Assembly (NCBI RefSeq): GCF_009746125.1
Contig: NZ_CP041352.1
Span: 62,001-126,000 of the forward strand
Direction: 5' to 3'
Origin: Casimicrobium huifangae
GTDB lineage: Bacteria > Pseudomonadota > Gammaproteobacteria > Burkholderiales > Casimicrobiaceae
DNA: 64,000 bases
Shown: piece by piece, positions 1 through 8,653 of the stretch
Layout: every line of letters begins with the position of its first letter
Numbering within the stretch: the stretch's first letter is position 1
Program-made: the position numbers and the translations under genes
Notes under the pieces: generated by a model
The model's database searches: none
What the model saw: only the letters and a program-made list of their open reading frames with translations
What the model was told of the DNA's origin: nothing

Positions 1-693
1 GAACGCCGAGAACAGTGTGCCGCCGATACCACCAGCGCCGACCACGCCCACCATCGTCGAGTTGCGCAGGTTGCTGTCGGTTTCATACGCCACAAAGCCG
101 ATGAAGCGGTTCATCACTTGCGGCACCACGCCGTACGCGATCACGTTCATGAACGAGGCACCGGTCGCGCGTACCGCCTCGATCTGCTTCTTCGAGATTT
201 CCTCGATGGCCTCGGCGAGCAGCTTGCCGACGAAACCGATGCTGGCAAAGGTAAGCGCGATGATGCCGGCCAACGCCCCGAAGCCCACTGCCTTGACGGC
301 GATGATGGCGACGATCACCGGATGAAAGGAACGGCAAAAGATGATCACCAGCCGCGCCACCCAGCTCACGCCGGCGGGCATCAGATTGCGCGCAGCCAGC
401 ACCGCAATCGGAATGGCAAGCAAGGTGCCGATCAGCGACGACAGGAAAGCAATCTGCAGCGACTCAAGCAGACCGGGAACGATGTCGGTCTCGGTGAAGT
501 TGGGCGGAAAGAATCCGGCCAGAAAGCGCACGCCATGCCCCAGTCCCTGCTGCACCCGCTCCAGCGAGAGCCCCAAGGTCGCTGCGGCATAGACCAGATA
601 GGCAAACACGGCCACCCAAGCCAGACGCTTGCCCAGCGATGGCGTGAAAAAATCGGCGCGGGTGACAGCGCGATCAGTGGCGATCGCACTCAT
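1..693 (-). CDS. phnE: Phosphonate ABC transporter permease PhnE (3' end outside window)
   Basis: Inner-membrane permease of a phosphonate/phosphite-type ABC importer. The frame is open from an ATG at 693 to the window edge (231 codons), so roughly the last 40-50 residues are missing compared with typical PhnE of about 275. The translation shows hydrophobic segments and a binding-protein-dependent permease EAA loop ([20 protein letters not shown]), followed by a [15 protein letters not shown] stretch typical of PhnE. The ATG overlaps the phnC stop in an ATGA junction, indicating translational coupling. It works with the ATPase and the two binding proteins encoded just upstream. Family recognition comes from the translated sequence; the transported substrate is inferred. 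Confidence 0.88.
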   Translation of the reverse strand, partial: MSAIATDRAVTRADFFTPSLGKRLAWVAVFAYLVYAAATLGLSLERVQQGLGHGVRFLAGFFPPNFTETDIVPGLLESLQIAFLSSLIGTLLAIPIAVLAARNLMPAGVSWVARLVIIFCRSFHPVIVAIIAVKAVGFGALAGIIALTFASIGFVGKLLAEAIEEISKKQIEAVRATGASFMNVIAYGVVPQVMNRFIGFVAYETDSNLRNSTMVGVVGAGGIGGTLFSAF

Positions 694-1448
694 GTTGCCA
701 GCCAGTCTTCGCCGCCGTAAATCTTGCGCAGCACGTCGCCATCCAGTCCATCCGGGGCGCCGTCGTACACCACCAGGCCGCCACTCATGCCGATCACGCG
801 CTCGGCGTAACGCTTGCCGAGCTCGACCTGATGGATATTGATCATCACCGGGACGTTGTTCTCGGCGGCGAGGTCGCGCATCAGCTCCATGATCTCGACC
901 GAGGTTTTCGGGTCGAGCGAGGAGGTGGGCTCGTCCGCCAGCAGCAGCCCCGGTGACTGCATCACCGCGCGCGCAATACCCACGCGCTGGCGCTGCCCGC
1001 CGGAGAGCTCGTCGGCGCGACGATTGGCGAAGTCGGCCAACCCCACGCGCTTGAGCAGACCGAACGCCTTCTGGATGTCGGCATCGTCGAACTTGCGGCG
1101 CCATGCCGTCCATGCGCTGACATAGCCGAGCCGGCCCGACAGCACGTTCTCCATCACCGACAGCCGCTCGACCAGGTTGTATTCCTGAAACACCATGCCG
1201 ATGCGGCGCCGCGCTTCGCGTAGCGGCTGGCCGGAGAGCTTGGCCAGATCCTTGCCCTCGAACAGTATCTCGCCCGCGGTCGGATTGACGAGGCGGTTGA
1301 TGCAGCGGATCAGGGTGGACTTGCCGGTGCCGGACGGGCCAATGATGGCGGTGATGCCGCGGCCTTCGATATCAAGCGAGATGTCCTTGAGAACCGGCTT
1401 GCCGGGGACATATTCCTTGACGAGGTGTTTGATGGAAAGTGAACTCAT
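690..1448 (-). CDS. phnC: Phosphonate ABC transporter ATP-binding protein PhnC
   Basis: Cytoplasmic ATPase of the PhnCDE importer, 252 aa, the usual family length. Walker A is [10 protein letters not shown] near residue 38, the ABC signature is [14 protein letters not shown], and Walker B is [12 protein letters not shown]. It lies downstream of two phnD genes and overlaps phnE by 4 bp, so the order phnD-phnD-phnC-phnE fits one operon. The 112-bp gap before it, upstream on the minus strand, holds a repeat-rich hairpin region rather than a promoter I can recognise. No C-P lyase genes are visible, so whether the substrate is phosphonate, phosphite or phosphate ester cannot be decided here. Confidence 0.93.
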   Translation of the reverse strand: MSSLSIKHLVKEYVPGKPVLKDISLDIEGRGITAIIGPSGTGKSTLIRCINRLVNPTAGEILFEGKDLAKLSGQPLREARRRIGMVFQEYNLVERLSVMENVLSGRLGYVSAWTAWRRKFDDADIQKAFGLLKRVGLADFANRRADELSGGQRQRVGIARAVMQSPGLLLADEPTSSLDPKTSVEIMELMRDLAAENNVPVMINIHQVELGKRYAERVIGMSGGLVVYDGAPDGLDGDVLRKIYGGEDWLAT

Positions 1449-1454
1449 GGAGTA

Positions 1455-1561
1455 GCTTCGCGAAGACGAATGACCAATGACGAGTGACGAAGGCGGAGAG
1501 GACGCTTGGAAATGCTCCCGTCACTCGTCCTTCGTCTTTCGTCGTGCGCGCGCTAGCGCGC
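1455..1561. repeat. GACGAATGAC-type repeat region with 11-bp inverted repeat
   Basis: The gap between phnD and phnC is made of near-tandem 9-10 nt units (GACGAATGAC, CAATGACGAG, TGACGAAGG). Its arms GACGAGTGACG (1479-1489) and CGTCACTCGTC (1519-1529) form a perfect 11-bp inverted repeat. A second palindrome, GCGCGCTAGCGCGC, lies at 1548-1561 and runs into the phnD stop codon. The same unit family recurs at 17923-18006. Within the transcript this would form a hairpin between phnD and phnC, which could set their expression ratio; that role is inferred. Confidence 0.6.
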
Positions 1562-2577
1562 TACTTCTTCTTGGCCGCTACAGCCGCCGCCTCGCGCTCG
1601 GTTTCTTTCACATAAGCGGCCTTGCCGAAGCTCTCGCCACCGGCAGCGGCCACTTCGCGCACTGGCGCCCAGGTCGTCTTGTAGTTGATCGGGAAAAAGC
1701 GATCGGCGCCGTCGAAGGCCTTTTGCATCTCGGGCGTGAAGCGGTAGTCGTAGAAGCAGGACAGCACCTTGTCGGCCAGCTTCGGCTCGAGGTCGTGCGC
1801 ATAGGCAAAGCTCGAGGTCGGGAACTTCTTGCTGCGATAGATCACGCGGAAATCACTTTCCTTGATCTGGCCGCGGCGTGCCATGCGTTCGTACACGTCA
1901 GACGCAACCGGCGCGGCATCGTAGTCGCCTTTCTGCACACCGAGGATCGAGGAATCATGCTTGCCGGAATAGACCACCGTGTAGTCTTTCTCGGGCGTGA
2001 TGCCTTCTTTCGGGAACAGCGCGCGCGGCGCCATGTTGCCCGAGTTCGACGACGGCGAGGTATGCGCGACCTTCTTGCCCTTGAGGTCGGTGAGCTTGGT
2101 CAGGTTGCTGCTTGCCTTGACCACCATGATCAGGTTGTAACCCTGAAAATCCTTCTCGTAGCCCTTCACTGCAAACGGAATCGCGCCAGCGACGTTCACC
2201 GCGAACGCGGTCGGACCGGTCGAGAAACCCGCCACATGCAGGCGGCCGGAACGCATGGCCTCGATCTCGGCAGCGTTGTTCTGCACCTGGAAGAACACGA
2301 CCTTTTTGCCGGTGCAGGCGGCGAGGTGCTGCGTGAACGGCGAGAAGATCTTCTCGTAGACAGCCGGGTCTTCAACGGGCGTGTAGGCCCACACCAGCGT
2401 GGACGGGTTCTTCCACTTCTTCTGATCTTTCGGCAGATCGGCAACCAGGTCGCCGTTCTCGTCGCAATAGTTCACATCAAGCTCGCCACGGTTCTTGCAA
2501 GCCGCCTGTGACCAGGCGCTGGTGGACACGACGGCGAATCCGGCGAACAGCGTCGCCGACAGCAATACTTTTTTCAT
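1561..2577 (-). CDS. phnD: Phosphate/phosphonate-binding protein PhnD, copy 2
   Basis: Periplasmic substrate-binding protein of the PhnCDE importer, 338 aa. I start it at the ATG at 2577 (MKKVLLSATLFAGFAVVS), because AGGAG lies just upstream with good spacing and this gives a standard signal peptide; an ATG 15 nt upstream overlaps the preceding stop codon and is less likely. The mature part contains the PhnD-type segments AYTPVEDPAVYEKIF, EAMRSGRLHVAGFSTG and KVAHTSPSSNSG. It is clearly homologous to the adjacent upstream gene along its whole length, so the two arose by tandem duplication. The C-terminus is lysine-rich. Confidence 0.9.
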   Translation of the reverse strand: MKKVLLSATLFAGFAVVSTSAWSQAACKNRGELDVNYCDENGDLVADLPKDQKKWKNPSTLVWAYTPVEDPAVYEKIFSPFTQHLAACTGKKVVFFQVQNNAAEIEAMRSGRLHVAGFSTGPTAFAVNVAGAIPFAVKGYEKDFQGYNLIMVVKASSNLTKLTDLKGKKVAHTSPSSNSGNMAPRALFPKEGITPEKDYTVVYSGKHDSSILGVQKGDYDAAPVASDVYERMARRGQIKESDFRVIYRSKKFPTSSFAYAHDLEPKLADKVLSCFYDYRFTPEMQKAFDGADRFFPINYKTTWAPVREVAAAGGESFGKAAYVKETEREAAAVAAKKK

Positions 2578-2588
2578 CAGATCACTCC

Positions 2589-3596
2589 TCATTTTTTCTT
2601 GGCGTTTTCTTTGTCGAATTGCGCCCGGTTATACGGCGTTCCCGACGCCACGGCAACCGCGCGTACCAGTTCCCAGTCCTTCTTGTAGTTCACCGGCAGG
2701 AAGCGGTCATCGCCGAGGAATTCCTTCTGCAGCTCGGGTGAGAACTTGTAATCGAAGAAACACTTCTTCACCTTGTCGGCCAGTGCCGGCGCAAGGTCGT
2801 GCGAGTGCGCGAACGCCGAGGTGGGGAAAGTGCCGCTGCGATAGATGATACGCACGTCGTCGGCCTTCATCTGGCCGCGCATCACCCAGCGGTCGTAAAT
2901 GTCGCTGGTGATCGGCGCGGCGTCGTAGTCGCCCTTCAGCACGCCAGCCAGTGACTGGTCATGCTTGCCCGAGAACACGATGTTGTAGTCCTTGCCCGGC
3001 GTGATGCCTTCCTTCGGGAACAGCGCCAGCGGCGCCAGATGGCCGGAGTTGGAGGACGGCGAGGTGTGCGCGACTTTCTTGCCCTTGAGATCGGCGATGG
3101 TCCTGATCGGGCTGTCTTTCTTTACCACCACCACTTGCCGGTACAGCCGCGGGCCGTCCTTGTTGCCCTTGATGGCAAACGGCACCGCGCCGGCGAGGTT
3201 CACCGCAAAGCCGGTCTCGCCTGACGCCAGCCCGGCCACATGCAGGCGCCCGGAGCGCATCGCCTCGATCTGTGCGGCATTGCTCTGCACCGTGTAGTAA
3301 ACGACTTTCTTCTGCGTGCAGGCGGCAAGGTAGTCGGTGAAACCCTTGAACAGATTTTGATAAACCGCCGGGTCCTCGATGGGCGTGTAGGCAAAGACCA
3401 GCGTGTTCGGGTCCTTCCACTTGCTCTTGTCCTTCGGTGGTTCGGCTACGAGATCGCCGTTTTCGTCACAGTAGTTGCTGTCGAGCTCGCCCCGGCCTTT
3501 GCAGTCATCGGCAGCGGCGGGAGTTGCCGCGCCCAGGGTCACGGCCAGCGCCGCGAGTGTCGCGGCGGCAGTGGCCGCGCGCCTTGCGATATTCAT
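2589..3596 (-). CDS. phnD: Phosphate/phosphonate-binding protein PhnD, copy 1
   Basis: First gene of the importer operon: a 335-aa periplasmic binding protein with a cleavable signal peptide (MNIARRAATAAATLAALAV...AAA). A GGAGG ribosome-binding site sits 8 nt before the ATG at 3596. It shares RGELD-NYCDENGDLVA, AYTPIEDPAVY, EAMRSGRLHVAG and KVAHTSPSSNSG with the next gene. Having two receptors for one permease suggests different ligand ranges or affinities, which is an inference. It is divergent from glmU, so the promoter should lie in 3597-3714. Confidence 0.9.
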   Translation of the reverse strand: MNIARRAATAAATLAALAVTLGAATPAAADDCKGRGELDSNYCDENGDLVAEPPKDKSKWKDPNTLVFAYTPIEDPAVYQNLFKGFTDYLAACTQKKVVYYTVQSNAAQIEAMRSGRLHVAGLASGETGFAVNLAGAVPFAIKGNKDGPRLYRQVVVVKKDSPIRTIADLKGKKVAHTSPSSNSGHLAPLALFPKEGITPGKDYNIVFSGKHDQSLAGVLKGDYDAAPITSDIYDRWVMRGQMKADDVRIIYRSGTFPTSAFAHSHDLAPALADKVKKCFFDYKFSPELQKEFLGDDRFLPVNYKKDWELVRAVAVASGTPYNRAQFDKENAKKK

Positions 3597-3714
3597 TCAG
3601 GAATCCTCCGTACAACAACCAGTCATTGTAGGAGCGCTGGCAGGTGGCAGTCTCCGTAGAATCCCTGCCACCATCACTGCTGCACTGCAGCACTATCGCG
3701 ATTGCCGAGCGCTC

Positions 3715-5106
3715 ATGAGTTCAACTGCCCCGCCGCTTTCCGTTGTCGTTCTCGCTGCAGGCAAAGGTACGCGCATGAAGTCGCGTCTGCCAAAGGTGCT
3801 GCAGCCACTGGCCGGGCAACCGCTGCTGGCACACGCGCTCGCCAGCGTGGCCGCACTGCAGCCAGCGCAGACAGTCGTCGTGGTTGGACACGGCGCCGAG
3901 GATGTGCGCGCCGCGTTCCCGGCGGCATCAGTGACGTGGGCGCTGCAAAGCCCGCAGAACGGCACTGGCCACGCCGCCGCCGTGGGGCTGGCGCCGGTGG
4001 AGCGCGACGGCGTGACCCTGCTGGTGACTGGCGATACGCCGTTGATCCGCAGCGAAACCCTGCACGCGCTGGTCAGCCTGGTCAACGAGCAGACGTTTGC
4101 GCTGCTGACCTGTGTGGTCGAAGATGTCACCGGCTACGGCCGCATCGTGCGCGACGCGGCGGGCGAGGTGGTGAAGATCGTCGAGCACAAGGACGCGCTG
4201 GCGGCGAACGACCACGCCGTGCTCGCCATTCACGAGATGAACACCGGCATCATGGCGGCACCGACGGCGTGGCTGCGCGGGGCACTTGCGAGACTGACGC
4301 CGCACAACGCGCAGGGCGAGCTTTACCTGACCGATGTGATCGCGATGGCAGCCATTGATGGTCTGCGGGTCGCCACCGCACAGCCGGACTCTGAAATGGA
4401 GATTGCAGGTGTGAATGACAAGATTCAACTCGCTGCACTGGAGCGCAAGGTGCAGCTCGCCGAGGCAGAGAAACTCATGACGGCGGGCGTTACCCTGGCC
4501 GATCCGGCGCGCATTGATGTGCGCGGCACGCTTGACTGCGGTAGCGACGTTTTCATCGATGTTGGCTGCGTGTTCGAGGGCGCCGTGAAGCTGGGCGACA
4601 ACGTACGTATCGGGCCCAACTGTGTGCTGCGTGACGTCACCGTCGGCACCGGCAGTGTGGTGCATCCGATGAGCCATCTTGAGGGTTGCACGGTGGGCGA
4701 GGGTGTGCTGATCGGGCCGTTCGCGCGCCTGCGCCCCGGTGCTGCGCTCGGCGATGAAGTTCACATCGGCAATTTCGTCGAAGTGAAAAACTCAACGCTG
4801 GCGAAAGGCGCCAAGGCCAATCACCTCGCCTATCTCGGCGACGCCACGGTCGGCGAGCGCGTCAACTACGGTGCCGGTTCCATCACCGCCAACTACGATG
4901 GCGCCAACAAGCACCGCACGGTGATTGAGGCCGATGTCCACGTCGGCAGCAACTGCGTGCTGGTAGCGCCGGTCACCATCGGCGCAGGCGGTACCGTGGG
5001 CGGCGGCAGCACCGTGACCAAGAACGCACCCGCCGGCGCCCTCACGGTGGCGCGCAGCAAGCCAGTCACCATTGCGAACTGGAAACGACCCCAGAAGAAA
5101 ACCTGA
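3715..5106 (+). CDS. glmU: Bifunctional N-acetylglucosamine-1-phosphate uridyltransferase / glucosamine-1-phosphate acetyltransferase
   Basis: Makes UDP-GlcNAc from GlcN-1-P, acetyl-CoA and UTP for peptidoglycan and LPS synthesis in the cytoplasm. It has 463 aa (E. coli GlmU has 456). The N-terminal pyrophosphorylase carries VVLAAGKGTRMKSRLPKVLQ, then GTGHAAAV and GDTPLI. The C-terminal left-handed beta helix has hexapeptide repeats and the acetyltransferase residues in FVEVKNS and NYGAGSITANYDG. The ATG at 3715 is chosen because the conserved domain begins about 8 residues later; the frame is open further upstream but encodes unrelated low-complexity sequence. Confidence 0.97.
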   Translation: MSSTAPPLSVVVLAAGKGTRMKSRLPKVLQPLAGQPLLAHALASVAALQPAQTVVVVGHGAEDVRAAFPAASVTWALQSPQNGTGHAAAVGLAPVERDGVTLLVTGDTPLIRSETLHALVSLVNEQTFALLTCVVEDVTGYGRIVRDAAGEVVKIVEHKDALAANDHAVLAIHEMNTGIMAAPTAWLRGALARLTPHNAQGELYLTDVIAMAAIDGLRVATAQPDSEMEIAGVNDKIQLAALERKVQLAEAEKLMTAGVTLADPARIDVRGTLDCGSDVFIDVGCVFEGAVKLGDNVRIGPNCVLRDVTVGTGSVVHPMSHLEGCTVGEGVLIGPFARLRPGAALGDEVHIGNFVEVKNSTLAKGAKANHLAYLGDATVGERVNYGAGSITANYDGANKHRTVIEADVHVGSNCVLVAPVTIGAGGTVGGGSTVTKNAPAGALTVARSKPVTIANWKRPQKKT

Positions 5107-5130
5107 GTTGCCCGGCCGGCTCTTGCTGCA

Positions 5131-6786
5131 CTACTTGCCGGGCCGGCTGAAGCGGAACTGCCCCATCGGATTGGCGGCATGAAATGCATCCATCTTGCCC
5201 CAACTTTCGGCCAGCCCTACGCCGCCGATGTTGTCGGCCTGTGCGGCGACTACCAGTCGCTCGCTATCCCACGTGTCGCCGGGCTCCCACACCTGCTTGC
5301 GCACATCCATTGACGGATCGAATTTTTCTCCAGCCGGTTTGAAGTTCGCTGCGGTACCGCCGGCTTCGCCGTGCTGAATGGGGCGATAGCCCGGCGGATA
5401 GCCGGCCTTTTCGAAGGACTTGTTCCAGAAGGCGCCGACCTCGGCGTTGTCGCCCCCTTTCCACGGAATGCCCTTGGGCCCGACGTGCATGCCCGGGGGC
5501 GCAAATGCACCCGAGGGCAATTGCTTCTGGATCAGCACCACGTCAAGATCAGAGACATAGGCCGCGCCCTTGCTGTCGACCAGAATCAGAAAACCATCCG
5601 TCTCGACCAGGAAGTGATCTGCGGCCTGCCCGGCGTCGGTCAGTCCGAACACCCTGTGCGCCCCCGGCGCGATGCCGTAGACCGCATCCACCTTGCCGCC
5701 GCCACGCGCAATCCAGCCGGGGTTGAAACCGGACGGCGGTTTGACCGAGCGCAACGCATCGCGAACGCCGTGCATCTTGCGATAGCCCACCAGCCCGCGC
5801 AGATAGCCACCAACCTTGAGCGACTTGGCCTTGATCCAGAGCGGCTTGGACAGGGTGCGCACGCCGACCCGCGCCGCCCAGGTCAGCCACTCAACGCGCT
5901 CCGGGTTGCAGGCGCGGATTACGATGTAGTAGCCCTGCTGCGCAAACTCGCGCAGCACGTCCACCTCCTTCGGCAGGAAGCCGACCTGCGCCCAGTCCTT
6001 CGGGTCGAGGCGGCGAATCCAGCCCTCGTTGCGCAGCAGTTTGGCGCCGGCGCTGACACGCTTGATGATGCCTGCCAGGCCGGCCTCCGCCGCCAGACGC
6101 GAACGCTGCAACACATTCTTCGATTGCGTGAGCCAGTCGTTGAGCACCTTGATCTCGGAGAGCAGGGCGTCCATGCGGGCGGCGATCCGCGTATTGCGCG
6201 CGGCCTGCGCGAACTTGCCAAGAATCGGAATGGCACCGGCGAGATTGAGCGCGCAGCCCAGATAGTCGCCGCGAGTGGATGCTTCCACCGCACCAACCAG
6301 TGACAGCCCGCCGGTGGGATCGAAGATCGCGGCAATGTTGATGCCGAGGCTGATGGCCAGCTTCTTCAGTTCCTCATTGCGTTCCTCGCAATACTGGCGA
6401 ATCCAGGACATCAGCGCGCCGGTCGCCACCGGATACCAGTGTGCCCGCAGGCCCATGGCCGCCCGCGGACCGTTGTCAAAGCCAAGCGCCTTGGCCCACG
6501 CCGCACCGACCTGGAACTGGTTCTGGAACATGCGCGGTTCCATCACAATCATTGGCGGAAACGACAGATTGGACAACTTGAACGCGGCCTCGTTGCTACC
6601 GGCCGGATAGAAATCCCACTGCGTCATCTGGGCCATGCCCTGGCCCCAGCTGCCGCCCTTGCCGGCGAACTTCGCGAAGTTCATGCCCGGTTCTTCGTTG
6701 ACCAGCTTCCACTGGTTGTCGCTGGTGATCAGCAGAACGGCAGAGCGCCCCTGCAGTCGTACTTCGGCGTAAAAATGGTCAGCCAT
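5131..6786 (-). CDS. Putative effector with edema factor/ExoY-like nucleotidyl cyclase domain
   Basis: A 551-aa protein without a signal peptide. I start at ATG 6786 because GGAGG lies 8 nt upstream. Residues about 1-140 are unrecognised. Residues about 145-200 (FDPTGGLSLVGAVE...AIPILGKFAQAAR) resemble the linker found before toxin domains in polymorphic toxins. From about residue 269 the order of motifs follows anthrax edema factor and ExoY: FLPKEVDVLREFA, then a lysine cluster SKPLWIKAKSLKVGGY (EF K346/H351/K353 region, with Lys at the His351 place), then SDLDVVLI (EF D491/D493) and IQHGEAGG (EF H577 region). This is motif-level reading, not a search result. No immunity gene or secretion genes are adjacent. 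It ends with FRFSRPGK. Confidence 0.55.
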   Translation of the reverse strand: MADHFYAEVRLQGRSAVLLITSDNQWKLVNEEPGMNFAKFAGKGGSWGQGMAQMTQWDFYPAGSNEAAFKLSNLSFPPMIVMEPRMFQNQFQVGAAWAKALGFDNGPRAAMGLRAHWYPVATGALMSWIRQYCEERNEELKKLAISLGINIAAIFDPTGGLSLVGAVEASTRGDYLGCALNLAGAIPILGKFAQAARNTRIAARMDALLSEIKVLNDWLTQSKNVLQRSRLAAEAGLAGIIKRVSAGAKLLRNEGWIRRLDPKDWAQVGFLPKEVDVLREFAQQGYYIVIRACNPERVEWLTWAARVGVRTLSKPLWIKAKSLKVGGYLRGLVGYRKMHGVRDALRSVKPPSGFNPGWIARGGGKVDAVYGIAPGAHRVFGLTDAGQAADHFLVETDGFLILVDSKGAAYVSDLDVVLIQKQLPSGAFAPPGMHVGPKGIPWKGGDNAEVGAFWNKSFEKAGYPPGYRPIQHGEAGGTAANFKPAGEKFDPSMDVRKQVWEPGDTWDSERLVVAAQADNIGGVGLAESWGKMDAFHAANPMGQFRFSRPGK

Positions 6787-7140
6787 GGCCGTGCCCTCCG
6801 GTGGTTTCACGCACCGTTAAACCGGTGTCGTGATGAGGTAGACGGCATTGTGCGGCGGCGTGGCGGCGCTGACGCGGCTTGGGGGGTTACAGCTTGTTAC
6901 AGCGCGGCTGAACCGTCCACCCGGTCTGCGATGGCGAACGGTATTCGGGTGCTTCGCGGCGCCGCAATGCTCATCAACTTGTTGGTGAAATGGCCGCCGA
7001 ACGTGGGCTGCAACCCCAAATTCGCCAATTATCGACTTTTCACTTTTTCCGTGCCCCAGCCCATTGCCAATGGGGATATCCGTGAAAAGCTGCCATGCAA
7101 CAAGGATCGTCTGCCAGCCGAATTGCGCATCACTGGTGGC
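6787..7140. other. Intergenic stretch, no gene recognised
   Basis: About 354 bp between the start of the cyclase-like gene and the 3' end of the fatty-acid hydroxylase gene, both on the minus strand. I see no supported reading frame or RNA gene. GTTACAGC occurs twice at 10-bp spacing (6886 and 6896), and the promoter for the cyclase-like gene should be here, but no clear -35/-10 pair stands out. Confidence 0.4.
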
Positions 7141-7947
7141 TCAAAAGCGGTCGAAGCGCCGCGCCCGCCAGGGCGTCAGCAGCATGCCCGTGACCGTTTG
7201 CCAGCGACCATCACGCAGCGCATCAAGGCCGCTGTCGCGCGTCGGCAGGGCTGGCGGATGAAAGGTGCCAAACAGGTGGTCCCACAGTGACAGCACCTGT
7301 CCGTAGTTGCTGTTGGTCAGCGCCGGATCGGGGTCATGATGCGCCCAGTGCGCGGCTGGCGTCACGATCAGCCAACCGATCCAGCGCTGCCAGCAGGCGA
7401 TGCCTTTGGCGGTCCAGCCAATCGCCGCGTGATGCAGATGCGAGGTCGCCACACCGCAGACATCGCGCACCGCGTGCGCCTCCACCGGCGCGCCCAACGC
7501 CACTGTGAGCAGCGCGCGAATCGACAGTGTCGCCACGAAGAAGAGCGGATGCTGCCGCAGCGAGGTCGACACATCGAGCCGGGGGTCGGAGTGGTGCACC
7601 GCATGCAGCAGCCAGAGCGCACGGAAGCGGTGGCTGGCACGGTGCAGCACGTAGTCGGAGAAATCTGCAAACAGAAAGCCGATGATGAATGCAAGCCAGT
7701 ACGGCACCGGCCATAGATTCAGCAAACCCAGGCCATGCATACGTGCGGCTGCGGAGAGCGGGGCCAGCAGCCAGTTGACCAGCAGGCTGATCACCAGCAG
7801 AAACAGCGCCCACAGCACCAGGTTGCGCGCGAGATGCTGTGCCCGCTCGCGTAACGTCCAGGCGTATCTGGGCCACAACGTCTCGGCCAGCGCGGTCAAC
7901 GCAAAGCCGCCGAACAACACGTAGAAACCAAGCTGGTCAACTGTCAC
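7141..7947 (-). CDS. Sterol desaturase / fatty acid hydroxylase superfamily membrane protein
   Basis: A 268-aa integral membrane di-iron enzyme of the ERG3/fatty-acid hydroxylase superfamily. Histidine clusters are at HRASHR, HAVHHSD, HLHHAAIGW and HWAHHDPD, matching the HX3-4H / HX2-3HH pattern that binds the two irons. At least three or four hydrophobic helices precede and separate them. The C-terminal stretch NSNYGQVLSLWDHLFGTF is typical of the family. The substrate is unknown; membrane lipids or hopanoid-like molecules are possible. It is a single gene with no evident operon partner. Confidence 0.85.
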   Translation of the reverse strand: MTVDQLGFYVLFGGFALTALAETLWPRYAWTLRERAQHLARNLVLWALFLLVISLLVNWLLAPLSAAARMHGLGLLNLWPVPYWLAFIIGFLFADFSDYVLHRASHRFRALWLLHAVHHSDPRLDVSTSLRQHPLFFVATLSIRALLTVALGAPVEAHAVRDVCGVATSHLHHAAIGWTAKGIACWQRWIGWLIVTPAAHWAHHDPDPALTNSNYGQVLSLWDHLFGTFHPPALPTRDSGLDALRDGRWQTVTGMLLTPWRARRFDRF

Positions 7948-8055
7948 AAATAAGCCCGGGCATGCCGGCCAGTATCGCTACCGCAGACGGAATGCCTTGC
8001 GACGGGCGTGTCGGCATCATAGACTGCCGCATCGAAGGCAAGCGGGTGTCCGGTC

Positions 8056-8634
8056 ATGAAAATTCGTCTCGGCAAAGTGGGCGCGCTATTGGGCGCAGCG
8101 GTATTGTTGAGCAACACGGCAATAGCCGGTGTTGTGGCTGGCACTGCCTTTGCCAATAGCAATGCCCCGTCCAGCGCGACGCTGCAACCAGGGCAGACGT
8201 ACACGGTAACCGCGAACATCACGACCAGTGGCAGTGCGGCCGGCCTGACCTTCAACCAGATCGCGCTCAACCCCAATCTGGCGTCGCAGTTCCAGATTGT
8301 TGGCGGTACCTGCAACACGACGACGCAGTACATTGCCCCGACCACCTGCACGGTGCAAGTTCTCTTTCTCGGCAACCAGCCGGGCGCCGCGACTGCCGAC
8401 CTGCGGATGGGTTGTTCCGCCATTCTTGCGGCGGCAGGTGGTTACGGCATCAACTGCACTGTCGGCGGTGGCCCCGGTACGGTCGCCACCATGGCTCGCT
8501 TTGTCGGCAGCGGCGTCGCGGCCGTGGTCGATGCCTTGGGGCGCGAAGGCCTGACCCTGCTGGCAGCAGCGCTGTTTGCGTTGACGGCGTGGACCAGTCT
8601 CCGCCGCCCCAATCAGAGCCGCACCCCGCGCTGA
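8056..8634 (+). CDS. Secreted protein with IPTL-CTERM-like C-terminal sorting signal
   Basis: A 192-aa exported protein of unknown function. It starts with a signal peptide (MKIRLGKVGALLGAAVLL...AIAG). The middle is rich in Thr, Asn and Ala, with paired cysteines (GGTCN, TTCTVQV, MGCSA, INCTV) and a beta-sandwich look similar to ASH/choice-of-anchor modules. The end (ALGREGLTLLAAALFALTAW then SLRR) has the motif-TM-arginine layout of IPTL/PEP-CTERM tails recognised by exosortase-type systems. No exosortase is in the window. The start is supported by the signal peptide. Confidence 0.6.
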   Translation: MKIRLGKVGALLGAAVLLSNTAIAGVVAGTAFANSNAPSSATLQPGQTYTVTANITTSGSAAGLTFNQIALNPNLASQFQIVGGTCNTTTQYIAPTTCTVQVLFLGNQPGAATADLRMGCSAILAAAGGYGINCTVGGGPGTVATMARFVGSGVAAVVDALGREGLTLLAAALFALTAWTSLRRPNQSRTPR

Positions 8635-8653
8635 TGACAAGCGCCCTCGGGCG

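Noticed and set aside
1548..1561. GCGCGCTAGCGCGC palindrome as a separate operator
   Set aside because: It overlaps the phnD stop codon and lies within a gene cluster; more likely a chance GC-rich palindrome.
1477..2511. Long open frame on the plus strand opposite phnD
   Set aside because: It mirrors the minus-strand gene, has no ribosome-binding site and low-complexity Arg/Ala/His-rich translation, typical of antisense frames in GC-rich DNA.
3475..3714. N-terminal extension of glmU by 80 residues
   Set aside because: The extension encodes Ala/Ser-rich sequence overlapping the divergent phnD start; the GlmU domain begins just after ATG 3715.
5106..5150. Terminator between glmU and the cyclase-like gene
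   Set aside because: CCGGCC/GGCCGG pairs over only 6 bp and has no T-run, so I do not list it.
5371..6303. Long open frame opposite the cyclase-like gene
   Set aside because: Antisense shadow of a GC-rich gene; no recognisable domain and no ribosome-binding site.
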